From Rhynchopus euleeides (Eukaryota; Euglenozoa; Diplonemea; Diplonemida; Diplonemidae), in assembly GCA_963210315.1 (NCBI GenBank), contig OY723250.1, positions 496,001 through 560,000 on the forward strand: 64,000 bases of DNA, in the 5' to 3' direction. A program made the translations under genes and the position numbers. Positions 29,913-42,384 of the stretch are shown one piece after another. Positions within the stretch are counted from its first letter, which is position 1; every line of letters starts with the position of its first letter. The notes beneath the pieces were generated by a model, which had not been told where the DNA came from, did not search any database, and saw nothing but the letters and a program-made list of their open reading frames with translations.

Positions 29913-31401
29913 GCCCCACACCCCTGCCTCCCCCCCCGCCTGCAGAAGAAGTAACGCGGGGGCACGGGAAGAGGGGCAGCTAGCGACCTATGCTGAGCGC
30001 AGAAATGTACAGAGCAGAGAGCGAGGGAGTCGACCTCACTGCCCCCTTCACTCGAGATGCAGGCGGTGCCCAGGAATGGGGCGCTGGAATGCAAATGAAG
30101 GGTGGTGGGTAGGATGGAGTGTCTCTGATCGCTGACGCCTCCGCTGCGCGCGTGTGTGTAGTGATAGTGGTTTGAAGTGGGTAACCCTGCGCGGATCTGT
30201 GCCCACTCCCTCGCCCACCCCTACGTCACAGCGGATGCCCCACTCGCGCGCGTGTGTGTGTGTATATGTGAAGATAAACACAGATGCCCTTTTCCTCTGG
30301 AAAACCCAGGCAGGGATGTGTGTGGGTGGTGGGGTGCGGGAAGGGGTGCGGGCGGCCTCCTTCCCGTGGCCTCCCCCAGACGCTTCCCTCCTGTCCCTGG
30401 CGTGTGGGGGTGGCGGTGGTGGTGGCCTGCGGCGGTAAAATCGCCGGCGGTGGTGGTGGCACTGTGTGTCTGGGTTGGGTGAGGGGGCAGTCACTCATGC
30501 CTCACGCACACCACATAAGGTTGTGGGTGGGCCTCCATTGGCACTCTAACAAGGGGGGCGATGAGGAGATGCCTTCTGTACTCTATCTCGGGGCTGGATG
30601 GTGGTCGCGAAGCAGACATGGGGACTCAGAAAGAGGGGCTGGGTTGAGGGGGAGGGGGGGTTCCTGGTGTATCGCCACACGCGCTGTCGTTTCTGCCACA
30701 TCTCGCTGCCATAACCAAAGAGAATACTTTGCCCTTCCACAACAGGGAGCCTGCCGACCTCTCCAGGAAGGGTAGAGGGGGAATAGCGGATGCCCAAGTT
30801 TGGGCAGCACCTGTCCATCAGAAGCAAAAAAAAAGGACTGCCAGCATTTTTTTGCTCCGCTGAATCAACAGCAGGCTTGCTGGGTCAAATGCAACCGGTA
30901 CAGACGGGAGGGCGCGGTTGGCCCCACCGCCGCGCTGCCGCGAATGACGAAGGAGGTGCCCCTGTGTGACCCCCCTTTCCTAGAGCAGGGCAACCCGCAT
31001 ACACATGATATACACTATTCTGGAGGCAACCACCCGGCCTCAACACTTCCTAAGGGCGGCGCACCCGGAAACGGGGTCGCCGCAACACAGCGGGGAACAC
31101 ACATTTTGCCATTCTGTTTTGAGGGCAACGCAGGGCGAGCTGTGTCGGGTGAAAACCCTTTCAGAAAAATGCGTGCCTCGGGGCGTTTCTCGCGGTCGAC
31201 GAAAAGAAAGATATATGATTGGCCCTTCTCATCACACACAGAGCAGAGCTTGATGAGGCATGCAGCGGCGTCTCCTTGATTCCGACAGTGAGTACTGGCA
31301 TGGCACAGGGGGGTCTGCGGGGCAGAGCCCCCCCCCTCCCCCCAGCCGCTGGAGGCCACGGTGACGAACATCTGGCCCGGGAACACCCCTAGATCTTCGC
31401 G
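29913..31401. other. intergenic spacer
   Basis: No gene is seen. It includes a diverged copy (about 30155-30250) of the block at 27774-27860, a GGTGGTGGC-rich stretch near 30410-30460, and a GC-hairpin repeat at 31308-31372 listed separately. Confidence 0.55.
31308..31372 (-). repeat. GC-hairpin repeat, copy 1
   Basis: GGGGTCTGCGGGGCAGAGCC, CCCCCAGCCGCTGGAGGCCA and CGGTGACGAACATCTG are the inverse of the unit found at 41150, 41320 and (same orientation) 49704. It is diverged from them. Confidence 0.6.
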
Positions 31402-34400
31402 TTACTGAATTCTTTCCCCACGCCGGCTGGCTGCGGAAGCAGCTGCGATTCGGGGAACCCGCAACACGTCACGCAGGGTGGTGATGTTGGCGGTGCGAGT
31501 GTGTGCCCTTTCTGGGGGCGGCTTTGCGTGAGGCCAAAACAGGCACATTTCATGTTCTCGAGGGGAGGGACGCCGACTGGAGGCTATGCGCTGTCGGCAA
31601 TGCTGCACACGACGTGGGTGCATGCGGCGTGCAGAAGGCGGACAACACCCTCGGCAGCAGGCGCATGGCTGCGGATGCTGGCAATGCTGTGTGTGAAGGG
31701 GGGGTGGAGGGTTTGCGAGGGGCCCAATCCCAGACAACAACGCACTGTTGCTATTATGCTGTACAGCGGCAGGCGATAGAAAGAAGCCTCTGACAACCAC
31801 ACACACCCACCCCACCACCGCCACTCCCGGTGCTGATGGCTCACACACAGGCAGCACATGACATACGTTGAATCGGGGAGCCTGCTGAACGTCCCCAGGG
31901 CACGTCGCATCTCCTTCGCTTCCGGCAGCGGCTTTGTGTCCTGCAGTGCATCCACCCAGCGCTGCAGCGCTGTGCGCACGCCCGCCGCACCCAGGTCTAT
32001 CAGGGGCTTCGCTGCGTCTGCGAAGGAAGAAGGCACGTCGAGCTGCGACGCGGGGTCCACAAGACGTGCCAGCAGCGTGGCGGCATGGCAGCACACCGGG
32101 TGAACCTCACCCTTTAGCTTGAGGAAAGCCTCTAAGTCGGTGAGGCAGGCAAGCGTGTGTGCCACCTCGGCCCGTGCGGCCTCTGTGCGCACCTGCTCCT
32201 TCCCCTCGTTAGCGGCCTTGGCGGCGCTGGTGAGAAGGAAGTCGCTGTGTAGCACATCCGCCGCAATGTGGTGCACAACAGGCTGCAGCTTCTTGGGGAT
32301 CGTGTCGGCATCCTTCTCCGACAGCGCAACGCTCAGCACGTTGCGCCCGCCCTGCGCGCCTGCGGTGATCCCCTCCACCGCATACACCCCCAGCTGCAGG
32401 AGGTGTGTGTACCCCGCACCGCCCATACGAGCGGCGGTGCCCTTCGACACCAGCACGACGGTATCCCCCTCTGCGTCACCCGCATGCTGCAATGCAGCCT
32501 CGAGGGTGCCATGCGCATGGAGGTGGTGTGGCAGGGTTGCCGTCTGCACCGCATCGCCCCCACCGGCTGCAGCCGCCACGGCGCTGACGAAGGCTGCCGT
32601 GCTGCCGGCAGGCGGGACGACGGCGAAGGCCTCTGTGGGGTGGTCCGGCTCGCGCCCCTCCAGCACCCCGAAGACCACCGCTAGGAGGCACCGCCACGAC
32701 GCGATGAGTTCGCGCGTGCGGCGCGTGTTCTTCCCGGTGAGCTCCGCCCGCACCGCGTTGCACAGCCTCGCCCAGACGCAGCCATTCCTCGCGGGCGATG
32801 CGGTGCAGGTCTCGTGCTTTGCGACGTAGGCACTCCAGGCATCCGCATCTGACTCCTGCGGGACGTCGAAGCCCATCAGCTCGTCGATGTGCACGCCATG
32901 CGCCGTGGTCAGCCACAGCGAGAGGGCCTCTGTCGGCGTCACCTTTGCACCGGACTCCCTCCCGGCATCCGCCAGCGCCACCGCGGCAACTGCCAGACGC
33001 TGTGCCGTATCCAGGACATGCTCGACACTGCCGTTGGGGTGGGGGCCCACGAGGTTGCGAGCCAGCTCCGTCAGCAGGGCGCCATCCGGCCTGGCGGCGT
33101 AGTCGGTGCGGATGTACTCACAAAGGTAGTGGATGCCTGATGGCGTGGGGGCGGCAGATGGGTCCATTTCAGTCGCGGGGAACAGCGCCGGCCGCGCGGG
33201 GGGGCGGGCGCACAGCGCATGTATCGCCTTCAGCGTGGCCTCCCCCAGGGTGGATGTGGCAGCCTCGGGCAGCAGGTCCGGAAAGACGTCGTCATCCAGC
33301 GTCTCGTTCTCCTCGTCGCATCCGTAGCGGAAGCCCGCCAGCTGCGTCAGCCACTGCCCCGTGACGCGTGCCTCTGCGATCGCCATGCACAGCACGTCGT
33401 TGAAATCGGCATCGCTGCAGCTCCGCGCCACCTCCATCTGCTGCCTCCCCGCCGCATCCACGCCCTCCTCCACCACACTCCCCGGCAGCAGCAACCACTC
33501 GTCCTCCGTGGGGTACTGGCTGAGGTGTGCCAGGTTGAACCCCTCGCCCACCACCACGGCCTGCGCCACCCCGCGCGCCTCAGCCACCTCTGGGTTCGCC
33601 GTCGCCTCCGACGGGGCCACGAGGCGCCCACAGCCTGCGGAGATCCCCTGCGCTGCCTCGGGCCCCACCGACATCACGATGGGGAACTTCAGCGCCCCCT
33701 CGGCACAGCCGAGCAGGATGAACAGCGTCTTGATCCATTTGGTTGTGGCGTTCACCGCAACAGGGCACTGCGGGTCGGCATCCAGCGAGGTGCACGCCTC
33801 TGCGATGACGCTGCGCAGCGAAACGTTATGCGCGGTATAGTTTATCCACGCCTGCACCGTGGCGTCGCAGCTCTCGTTGTAGGGCGGTGGTGCATCGGGC
33901 CAACCCAACAGCCTGTCGATATCGGGTGGCTCCATAGTGTAGAGCGCAGCCACCAGCACCTCCAGCGAGGTGAGGTTGGGGTATTCATCGTTGCAGCGGT
34001 CCAGGAGCCCTTCTGAGATGTCGGCAAGCACACCCCGCATGTCGCGGTCGGGCACAGGCATAACAAGGTTGTCGCACAGTTCCGCAAGGGGGCAGCAGCC
34101 CTTCTGTTCCCACAGAACCCTCAGGCGGCGCAGCTGTGAGGCAGCTGCGGATGATGCTTCTGCCGCTGTCCCGCAGAGTGTGATGTGTGCGGGTGCGACG
34201 GATGAGTCCCCCGGGCGCTTCCCGGGGGAGCGGGTGTGTTGGAGGACCTTCAGTGAGGCTGCGCGTGTGCGGAGATTGCCCAGGACGCCTGGCGCCTCGA
34301 AGGACTTTGGGAGGAGCGCCGTGTGGCACGGCTGCGCCGGGACAGGGAACGCGCAGGGCACCGACACCACAGCCTGCGGGCCGTCCTTCGCCCTGCCCCG

Positions 34401-34511
34401 GTTTGCGTGGGCCTCGCGGAAGATCATCAGGTAGGCGTCGTGCACGGCCTTGACCTCCTCCTGCCGACGAGCCTCCTCCTCTTCCGCCGACAGCTTCTTT
34501 GCTTTGCCCAT
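31402..34511 (-). CDS. large hypothetical protein with ADP-ribosyltransferase-like repeats
   Basis: Exon 1 (34511-31867) encodes 881 residues from MGKAKKLSAEEEEARRQEE. Two related halves are visible, each with a helical region (IDRLLGWPDAPPP against IDELMGFDVPQES) and then a beta-rich part. The first half contains LSQYPTEDEWLLLPGSVVEE. The YPxExEW pattern resembles the ExE loop of arginine-specific (R-S-E) ADP-ribosyltransferases, which modify proteins using NAD. The other catalytic residues are not obvious, so the assignment is weak. The coding sequence then reaches a GTATGT donor (31866 downward). The best in-phase continuation is 31507-31402 (TTLRDVLRVPRIAAASAA to the TAA), although its acceptor AAAG is weaker than CAG four bases upstream, which gives a shorter tail. 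The short MGKAKK start may be a weak myristoylation site. Confidence 0.7.
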
Positions 34512-35520
34512 GGTGTGGCCAGGGGGGTGGGGTCTGGTGGCAGGGTGGTGGTGGTGGTGGTGCCAGGTGGGGGTGAGGGGTGGTAGCTTCAGTTTCTCAT
34601 CTCTAAAGTTTGTAAGGGGGGAGGGGAGGGGAGGAGAAGGGAGCACAAGAATGATCACCCTAGTGATCTGCATGCCATGTATGAAAGTCCGCTTGTGTCG
34701 CAGGTCTCCTGAGGACAAACGTAGGCATGGCAGCAATGCTGAATAGGATCCCATCAGAACGCAGGTCAAGGCAAATTCTCTCAGTCCGAAAAATCTTCAG
34801 CTCCATGCCCATGCCGCCTCACCGCCTGACACCCATAGTATCGCTCGTGATTCCCAGGTGCCGCCCCTAAACACCTGAGCATCACGGAGACAGCACAGCC
34901 GCCTGTTGCCACTCATAGGACAGACAGGTTGTGTTGGGGTGCCAGAGCCGGGGTGGGGGTGGGCCCTTTTTTGCTGTGGAGGGGTTGCCATTTGTTTCCC
35001 CACAAATGAAGGCCCTGCCCCCCCCTCCACCCATCTCCATCTCCTATTTTGACACTGGTATCCACCGGGGGGCACAGTTTGCTCTGCAGCAGCACGAGTG
35101 CCCCTGGCAGAGGAAGAGTACCGCTGGGAACATTTGCTGTGCACAGAGCGAAGAACGACGCCCAATCCATTGCGGGATCTGCATCTAGAGGACAGAAGGA
35201 CGAACAACTGAACGAATGGTTGTGGAGGGGCAGTCAACCTGCGAGACACTTCACCCCTGCTTTGAACCGTATGCAGGTGGGAACACCTGCAAAGTGGGCT
35301 CGGAACCAGTAGTCTAGGTAACGCAAGACCAGGAGCCTGGTGAACGCAAATAAACCAATAGAAATAGGGAAACGCTGACCCGCACAAAACACACATACAC
35401 CTGGCACGTCTGGACAGCCAGGGTCAGACGGGCTTTCTCGGGGGAGGATGCCGTTCCACTGTGGACGCTGTGGAAGTGTTGTGTACATTGTCACTCGCAG
35501 TTGACTTCAACAGGGCTCAA
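34512..35520. other. intergenic spacer
   Basis: No gene is recognised. It contains GGTGGT repeats just upstream of the ADP-ribosyltransferase-like gene and ordinary mixed-composition DNA. Frames here are short or opposite to real genes. Confidence 0.55.
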
Positions 35521-38500
35521 CTAAGGCTTCGCTTCATCCCGTTCGCTGCACAGCTGTGGGGCAGGGCGGTGGTGTTGCAAACCCAAGGCATCGGCTGTGC
35601 CCCACACGTTAGGAGGGGCGAGCGCACGGCCCACATAGGCACAGTCCCACGGGCAGGCCAACGTGACTCCCCCAGGCCAACTGGGTGTTGTCCTGGGAGA
35701 GTCATCTTGCAAGCAACTAACCTGCGGCATACCTGTTGTCGGAGTATCTCGTTGCGCCGGTGCAAGTCATCGAGAATCGACGACATCGTGAGGGAAGATT
35801 CTCTGCAACAGGGGGAGAAACGATGCGCCAAGGAGGGGGGGGGGGGGCATGCAATGTCGGCAAACACCCCACCACCACCACCACCTACAAACAGGAAAAG
35901 AACGAACACACCTCCCATGTGCTGATCGCAGGGACCCTGTCAGCGTGTCCATCTCCGACTGCCACCACAGCATGGGGCGTGTGGTGTGCCGCTGGAGGGC
36001 TGCTTCTTCCCTGCGCACTTGGCCGGGCGACGGGGGCTCCGGCGTCCCCACCGGTGCGTGAGCAGGACCGGCCTGCACACCAGTCGAGGCAGATTTGGGC
36101 CGCACCGGCGCAGACGGCACCGCCTGCACACCAGTCGAGGCAGATTTGGGCCGCACCGGCTCAGACGGCACCGCCTGCACACCCGCAGCCCTCCCTGGGA
36201 ACCACTGCGCTGTGAAGGCCGACAGCTCGGCTGCCATCACCTCCCGAATCTCAGCCCGCAGCCTCTCTTCGGAGAAGGGGGGCTGCGGGCTGGGCTGCTG
36301 CTGCACCACAGCAGCCACCACCCCCTGCGCCTCCGGCATGATATTGCGCTGCTGGCACTCCGCATCGATGCGCCTCTTGATTTCGCGCAGCATCCCGTCG
36401 TCCATCTCAACCACCTTCATGCTGGACGAACCCGCGGGCACATCGCCCTCCGAGCCCTGGTGGTGGGGGCCCTCCTGCAGGCTGCTGCAGAGCGAGTACT
36501 CCATCGACACCATGCTCATGTTGTCCTGGTCCTGCACGACACACCGGTAGCTCTGCCCGATGTCCCCGTCAACCCGGACAGACCCCTTCTGCACCGACAT
36601 CGACATTGCAGAGCGCGAAACACCCTCCGCATGAAGCTGCCTGCGGGTGAACCTCGTCTTGCCGATCGACCCCACTGGGGAGGACTGTGCAGAGGGTGAC
36701 GACTCTCTCTCTGCCTGCTCTTCATCGCATTCGACAGTAGGGCGGGGCCGAGGGCGACCCTGCCTGCCCCCACCCGCACCCGCCGCAGGCGGGTGTGGCG
36801 CTACGCCCTCCCGCCCCCTGCTCTCGGCACCGGTGCTTGTCTTCGACCCCTCCCGCGCCTTCTCCTCACCGCCCTTCGCCCTGGGCATCGCCCTGTCGGT
36901 GCCGCTTTCTTCGGTGTTGCTGCGCGCCACTCTGCTGCCTCTGCTCGCCTCCGCCGAAGGGGACAGCACCAAGTCCCCTTCGTTGACGCTGCTGGTGAGG
37001 ATGCCGACGTCAGACAAATCCTGCGCTGGCTTGGGGGGTGGTGCGCCGCCCTGCTGTGCGCCCTCTGCAAACCGCAGCAGATCCGCCGCGCGGTTCTTCG
37101 GCGGCGCGCGTGGCGAAGGGAGGGGCTGTGCAACGTAGCCATCTGGGCATGCCAGGTTGCTGCATGACCTCGCCTGCCCTGGCCTGACTGGGGCACACCC
37201 CGCCAGCCCACGGCTGAGCACCGCGCTGCGGGTGGAGCGCAGCTGATTGCTGCTCAGGGTGGTGAGGTTCCGCGGCTCTGGTGGCAGGTTCTTGACACAC
37301 GCCTCGGCAGAGGGGATGTCCACACCGACATTGCGGCACATGTTGCGCATGGACACTGCGCGGAGGCTGCGCATGGCCTTCAGGTCACGGGCGGAGTGGC
37401 GGCTCACAGGGTTCACGTCTTCCCGGGGGGCATCCTCACCATCTGTCACGACCTCCAGCCCTCGAGACAGCCCGAAGCTCTGCAGCCGTGAATAAGTGCG
37501 TGGCACCGTGGGGCACAGGGAAGGCGCAGGTGCGGTTGCCGGCGCCTGGAGGGGGGGCGGGGCAGCGGATGCGTCGGATGCGTCGGAGATGCTGGACATT
37601 GCGGAGCATTCGGATGCCGTGCTGAAGCTCTGCTGGTGCTGGAGGTCATACCGCCCCTCGTCGTCCTCGTGGACCATCAGTGAGGCCATCATCATCCCTG
37701 GGGTGCGTGCGTCGCAGCTGCTGGCGGCGCTGGCGTGAGAGGCGTTGAGGCCGTCGGGGGTGACAGGGCTAAGCATGCCGCAGGGCACCACCTCCAGCAG
37801 CCCCGGGCACCTGTCCCGATCGGAAACGGGGGTGAGGCCGCACACGACGGGGGTGGGGGCCGCGGTGCCCGGGGCGGCGTCAGTCTGCGTGGAGGCGGCT
37901 GCCCGTCTGGTGCCCTGGTAGGCCGACAGCTTGCTGCGTGCATCCCGCGCCTCGGCGCTCTCACGCGTCAGCTCCTTCTGCAGCATCTCGATGGCTGTGG
38001 CGGCTGCTGCGTACTTTGCATGCATGTTGTCGAGATCCTCGCACAGCAGGCGCACCCTGCTGTCCCGCCGCACGACCTGCCCATCACTCGTAGGTGGTGG
38101 TGGTGGTGGTGGTGGTGGTGGCGACGGTGGTGCCCTTGGGGCGGTGCCCTTGTGCAGCTCCGACAGCTGCATTAAGAGCAGCGCGTGCGCACCGCGCTGG
38201 TCATCAAGCTCATGCCGCAGCGCGTCGCACTCTATCTTGACGGTGCAGGGGGCAACAGGACAAGCCAGCAGCGGGGCGGCACGCCCCGTGAGTGTGGGTG
38301 GGGCGGGCGGGGGTGGTGCGGCATCTGTGTCGGTGGTGTCGCAGGCAGGCGGCAGCGGGCTGTGCTGTGTCGCAGCGGAGGCCACGCTGGCCTGCGGCAT
38401 GCCGGTGCCCTGGTCTGTGCTGGGCACCCGCGGGAGGGACGCCTCAACGCCCTGCGACGCGACGTCCACCGTGAACCCGACGGGCGACTCGCCCCGGTGG

Positions 38501-39081
38501 TGGGTCCCGGCAGTAGCCTGCACCTCACGGTCAGCACCACGCACCTGGAAAGGTGACGACGCGGTGTCGCGTGCCGGGATGCGCAATGCCTCTGTCGTCG
38601 CATCCTGGGCAGGGGTGTACATCGAGGTCCACGCTGTGACGCAGTCTGGGGCTGCACTGACCCACTGGTCTGCAGTCAGCACATCGCGGGTGCCCCCACC
38701 CCAGGTGACAACCTCAGGCGGCACAACCCGGCTCCGCCCCATGCGGAAGTACACCAGGCGGTGGAAGTAGCGGCAGAGGAATACCCGCATGTGGAATTTT
38801 TCGAGCGACGCTGCGACGCGTGCACCAACAGCGCGCTTCTTCTTCAGCAGCAGCTCTGTGGCGGTGTGCCAGGCGGCAACCTGCATCTCGGACCGCTGCA
38901 GCTGGCATCGCAGGTCGTCGACCTGCCCCTGCAGGTCAGCAGGTGTAATCCTCCCTGTGTCATACTTCCCGTGCTCCTCTATAACCACCTCCCCGATGGC
39001 ATCAAACGCTACATCGCTTGTGTTGTTGTTGGCGCCCAGCAGGGCCAACAGCCCCTGGACATCGGGGTCCCTGTTCACCAT
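35521..39081 (-). CDS. long coiled-coil protein, unknown function, three exons
   Basis: The coding sequence is 39081-35912, 35802-35733 and 35553-35521, giving 1090 residues. Intron 1 (donor GTGTGT, acceptor CCCCCTGTTGCAG) and intron 2 (donor GTATGC, acceptor GCCCCACAG) are in phase. They join the long exon to SSILDDLHRRNEILRQQ and then LCSERDEAKP before the TAG. The N-terminal region (ITPADLQGQVDDLRCQLQRS) and two later segments (YAAAATAIEMLQKELTRESA; EMDDGMLREIKRRIDAECQQ) look like coiled coils. Most of the rest is Ser/Pro/Ala-rich and likely disordered. It includes a Pro run ([13 protein letters not shown]) from a (GGT)n tract and a 17-residue repeat (VQAVPSAPVRPKSASTG). The frame is open upstream to a CAG at 39140-39138 (IRLSQVFHVGASETVCCW precedes Met), so a 5' exon is probably missing and the given start is provisional. 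It may be a cytoskeletal or centriolar protein, but no family was recognised. Confidence 0.75.
36075..36185. repeat. 51-bp tandem repeat within the coiled-coil gene
   Basis: Just over two copies of a 51-bp unit (CACCAGTCGAGGCAGATTTG, GGCCGCACCGGCKCAGACGG) encode the 17-residue repeat of the protein. The copies differ by about one base, so the duplication is recent. Confidence 0.8.
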
Positions 39082-39137
39082 CCAACAGCACACCGTCTCG
39101 CTTGCACCCACATGGAAGACCTGGCTAAGCCGGATCC

Positions 39138-40951
39138 CTGTCGAGGCAGTGGGTGAGTGGGTGGGGAAGGGGTGGCCCACTGTGTTCTCTAGGCTGCCAC
39201 CCACGCTATTCTGGCTGTCCAGTGGAAGGGGGTGGGAGGAAGGGTCAGGGGGCGTGGGTGCAACCAGGCTGTATTCTTGCTCGAGAGCAGGGGGGGCGGG
39301 CGGGAGCCGAGGCTAGGATTGTGGGCTGGGCCAGAAAGGCATCTCCGGATGCACTGTTCGGTTCGCTGGGCTGCAGAAAATAAAACGATGGTGGACAAAA
39401 CCCAAGAACACCTGAACTTTCCTTGGGGGGGGGGCGCCGGGAAAAAAAAGGGGGGGGTTAGGAAGCGCGCCATCCTGCTGGGAAACGCGTGGCAAAAAAA
39501 GAAGTTTTCTGTGTAGTGTAGGACGCACGGGGCGGAATCAGGTGAGTGCAACCACACACACCCCACACAGGCGAAGCTGTATTCGAGCATCTGCTGCACT
39601 CCAATTGAAAAAGCAGAACGATCCACACATAAGGGAGCCTTTGCACTGTCAGAACCTGTGTCAGTGTCAATGCCTAAGTTGTGAGGAAGGGGCTTCCGGT
39701 TCCGCACCGGGGGCAAGACGGGGGGGGGGGGGTAAGGAGATGGCCCAGGGGGACTTCGCTCTGTGTCAGTGAGGGTCAAACTGTGCCACGCTGCAGCCAG
39801 TTTGGTGAGGCGGTTCACCCTTCCTCACTTCCCTGCATTTATGAGCGAGCCCCCCCCCCCCTCCGTTTTGAATCAACCCAGTTTAATTTTTCGGCAGCAG
39901 TTCGCTTCTTTTTGTTTTCATTTTTCATCGTCGCTCCGGGCAGCTCGTCATTGCCAGCAAGGTGAAGCAGAGCTCTGAATTCGGAACCCCGTGCCACCAC
40001 CTTCTGCACCCTCCCCCCCCCCCCCCCCTCCCACCTCCTCCTGCCCCCCCCCCTGCACAATACAATAATACCCTGGGAGAAAAAACCGGCCATCAGGCAC
40101 GTCCTGACACACCCTCTCCTGACGACACAAAGGGTTAAATCTAAGCAATAGTGCCAGCTCTCTGTGAGCAGGGTACAGCAGCAGCCTTGCCCGAGAGGGT
40201 GGGGGGGGCGGTAGTGAATAAGAAAGTAAAGCAAGGGTGTGCAGCCAGGCCCCACCCCCCCACACATTCTCTCGCTATGCAGGTTGTAGGGGGGGGGGGT
40301 GTGGGGGGATAGGATAGGATGCAAAGGGGATCTTCGCTGGTCGTTATTCTTCGCCAATCTTCGTCAGGTTTTCAGCTAATTTTCAACAGGAAATGCACCA
40401 AAACTGCACGGACGACCACCCCGTAGCGAAGACCCCCAAAAGAAACAGTAGTTCACAAAAGAGGTCCGGCGGGGGAGGTGGGGAAGGATGGGCACTGTGC
40501 CCACTCCACCCTCGCCCCACCCAATAGATCATACGGGATGGGTCCATATACCATCCCCTGTTTGTGCCAGAACCTGTGCGTGTATGGTGTCCATACGCTG
40601 TGCTGCCAACAGTGGTTTCCTTTTTACCGTGATTGTGGCAGGCCGTATCAGTGGCGTCTGAGAACCCTTCCTTCAGAAGTTCATCAGAAAAGCTCAACAA
40701 CGCCGCCTCAGGTGCACCAAGCAGAAAAAGATAAGGCTGCTGTTTGTGCGCCAAATCCGGGAAAAACAAAGGCAACTCCGCAGCCTGATGAGGTTGCATT
40801 TGTTGCCCGAGCGCTGCCTACTATCATTTTGACACTGACACTGACAGGATCAGTAAAAGATACAAGTGGGAATCGAGCGGGGTTGTTCATGCATGTCAGC
40901 AACTAGAAGGGGCACGAGGAAGGTCTTCACCGATATCACGAAGTACAGCGT
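39138..40951. other. intergenic spacer before the hAT-like element
   Basis: No confident gene is seen. A minus-strand stretch near 39690-39560 (IDTDTGSDSAKAPLCVDRSA) is coding-like and could be a missing 5' exon of the coiled-coil gene, but no join can be shown. GACACTGACACAGGTTCTGA-type sequence recurs near 39645, 40560 and 40826. Confidence 0.4.
40326..40437. mobile_element. 112-bp MITE (GGGGGTCTTCGCT family), copy 1
   Basis: The ends are GGGGATCTTCGCTGG and the inverse of GGGGGTCTTCGCTACG. AAA flanks both sides, a possible 3-bp target duplication. The interior matches 59187-59294 in inverse orientation (TGCATTTCCTGTTGAA, AGCTGAAAAC, GACGAAG). Confidence 0.65.
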
Positions 40952-41668
40952 CAGGGGAATAGGGTGCCCTTTCTGAGAGGTTTCCAAACCAGAAAAAGCC
41001 GGTTTTCTGGTTTGGGGAAATTTATAAAAAAAAAGAGATTTCTGGAAAAAAAACCAGAAATTTTTCAAGGCGTTTTCTCGTGGGGGATGAGGATATGTCC
41101 TCCTGACACCCACCCTTTTCCCGTTTTTTTTGCAGCCAACAGCCAGACGTTCACTACCGTGGCCTCCGGCGGCTGGGGGGCTCCGCCCCCCAGACCCCCC
41201 TGTGGCGCATGTCTCGTACTCAAGTCCTTCGAATCCCATCAGGTCGGGGGATCCAACCACTCCAGTCGCCTCAGGACGCAGCCAACTCACACAGAATCTG
41301 TTCGCCCACACGAACAGATGTTCACTACCGTGGCCTCCGGCGGCTGGGGGGCTCACGCCCCCCAGACCCCCGATATAGCGTGTGCCCGTCTGTCTATCTC
41401 ACTTACCCCGGATACAGTGCTGAGTAGGAGGTCAGCACCACATCCATGAAGCGCTTCTTCGAAGCCTGGCTGACATCGGACAGGAGGTCGGACTTCCCCA
41501 CCTGGGAGGTACACTCGCCGCGTTGGCGACATGCGTGACATGCGACACGATACCTGAAACGTGAGTGTGCCTGGCTAACACGGGCATTTCAACGGTCTGC
41601 CGGCGACCGTCCCCCAAACCAGTAAACCAGCAGTTTTGGAAAATCGGAGAGGTCACCCTACTACCCTG
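40952..41668. mobile_element. 717-bp hAT-like non-autonomous element with perfect 8-bp target duplication
   Basis: TACAGCGT occurs exactly at 40944-40951 and again at 41669-41676, outside ends that start CAGGG on both strands. CAGGGGAATAGGGTG on the left faces CAGGGTAGTAGGGTG read in from the right. An 8-bp duplication and CAGGG ends are hallmarks of the hAT superfamily. Inside are a subterminal hairpin (CCAAACCAGAAAA and its inverse at about 40983-41014), a related TTTTCCAAAACTGCTGGTTT near the right end, and two tandem GC-hairpin units. No transposase is encoded. Confidence 0.8.
41148..41380 (+). repeat. two tandem GC-hairpin repeat units
   Basis: GTTCACTACCGTGGCCTCCG followed by GCGGCTGGGGGGCT and CCCCCCAGACCCCC occurs at about 41150-41211 and again at about 41320-41378, 170 bp apart. 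GGGGGGCTCCGCCCCCC can fold on itself. Inverse copies lie at 31308-31372 and 49704-49764. Confidence 0.75.
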
Positions 41669-41676
41669 TACAGCGT

Positions 41677-42384
41677 TCGCACATTAAAAAAAATGATCGC
41701 AGAAAATTGCTGCGGGATGCGAATCGATCTGTGGGGGCACCAGAACAGCTGCTTGCGACCCGGCATTTCCCCGATCGGCGCATTACTGCCAGGACCTTGC
41801 TGATATACAAAAAAAATGACACCGGCGTTCGCTCTGCACCTTATCGTATTCACCCTCCCCCACTACTCACACACCTGAAGGGTTTGTGGTATCAGGGGAG
41901 CACAACATCACAAACACCCCACCCCACCACACCCCCACCCCCTCCACAAACTTGTTTGAGCACCGTAGGTGCGTAGGGGGAGTCGTGAGGTCGAGGAAGG
42001 ACGGGCGATCTGACCTGTCGTGTGTTTTCTTTTTACTACCACTTGCAATACGCAAGGTTGGAAGGGGGGCTGAGGGGAAACACCGCACAACTCACAGCAG
42101 GATTTGTGTCTCTTTGTTCCCCGCTCCAGCCCCTCCGCACGCGAACTGATACTACAAGCAGACCTGGATGAACTGACCTCCCCCTCCCCCTATCTCCTTT
42201 GTATCCTCTGACCGAGCAAGACTCCCCCCACCATCAAAGTGTGCAGGAAGCATCACCCACACTTCGCCGTAACCCCCCCCCGCCGCCCCCCCCCCCCCCC
42301 CATGGCGGAATGACTGAGACGCGGCGTCGCTACTTCCCACACACACACTCTCTCTCTCCACCCCACCCCCACCCCCACCTCGTA
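41677..42384. other. intergenic spacer
   Basis: Nothing recognised. C-rich tracts (42277-42300) and CA-rich DNA lie downstream of the Imp2 gene. Confidence 0.55.
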
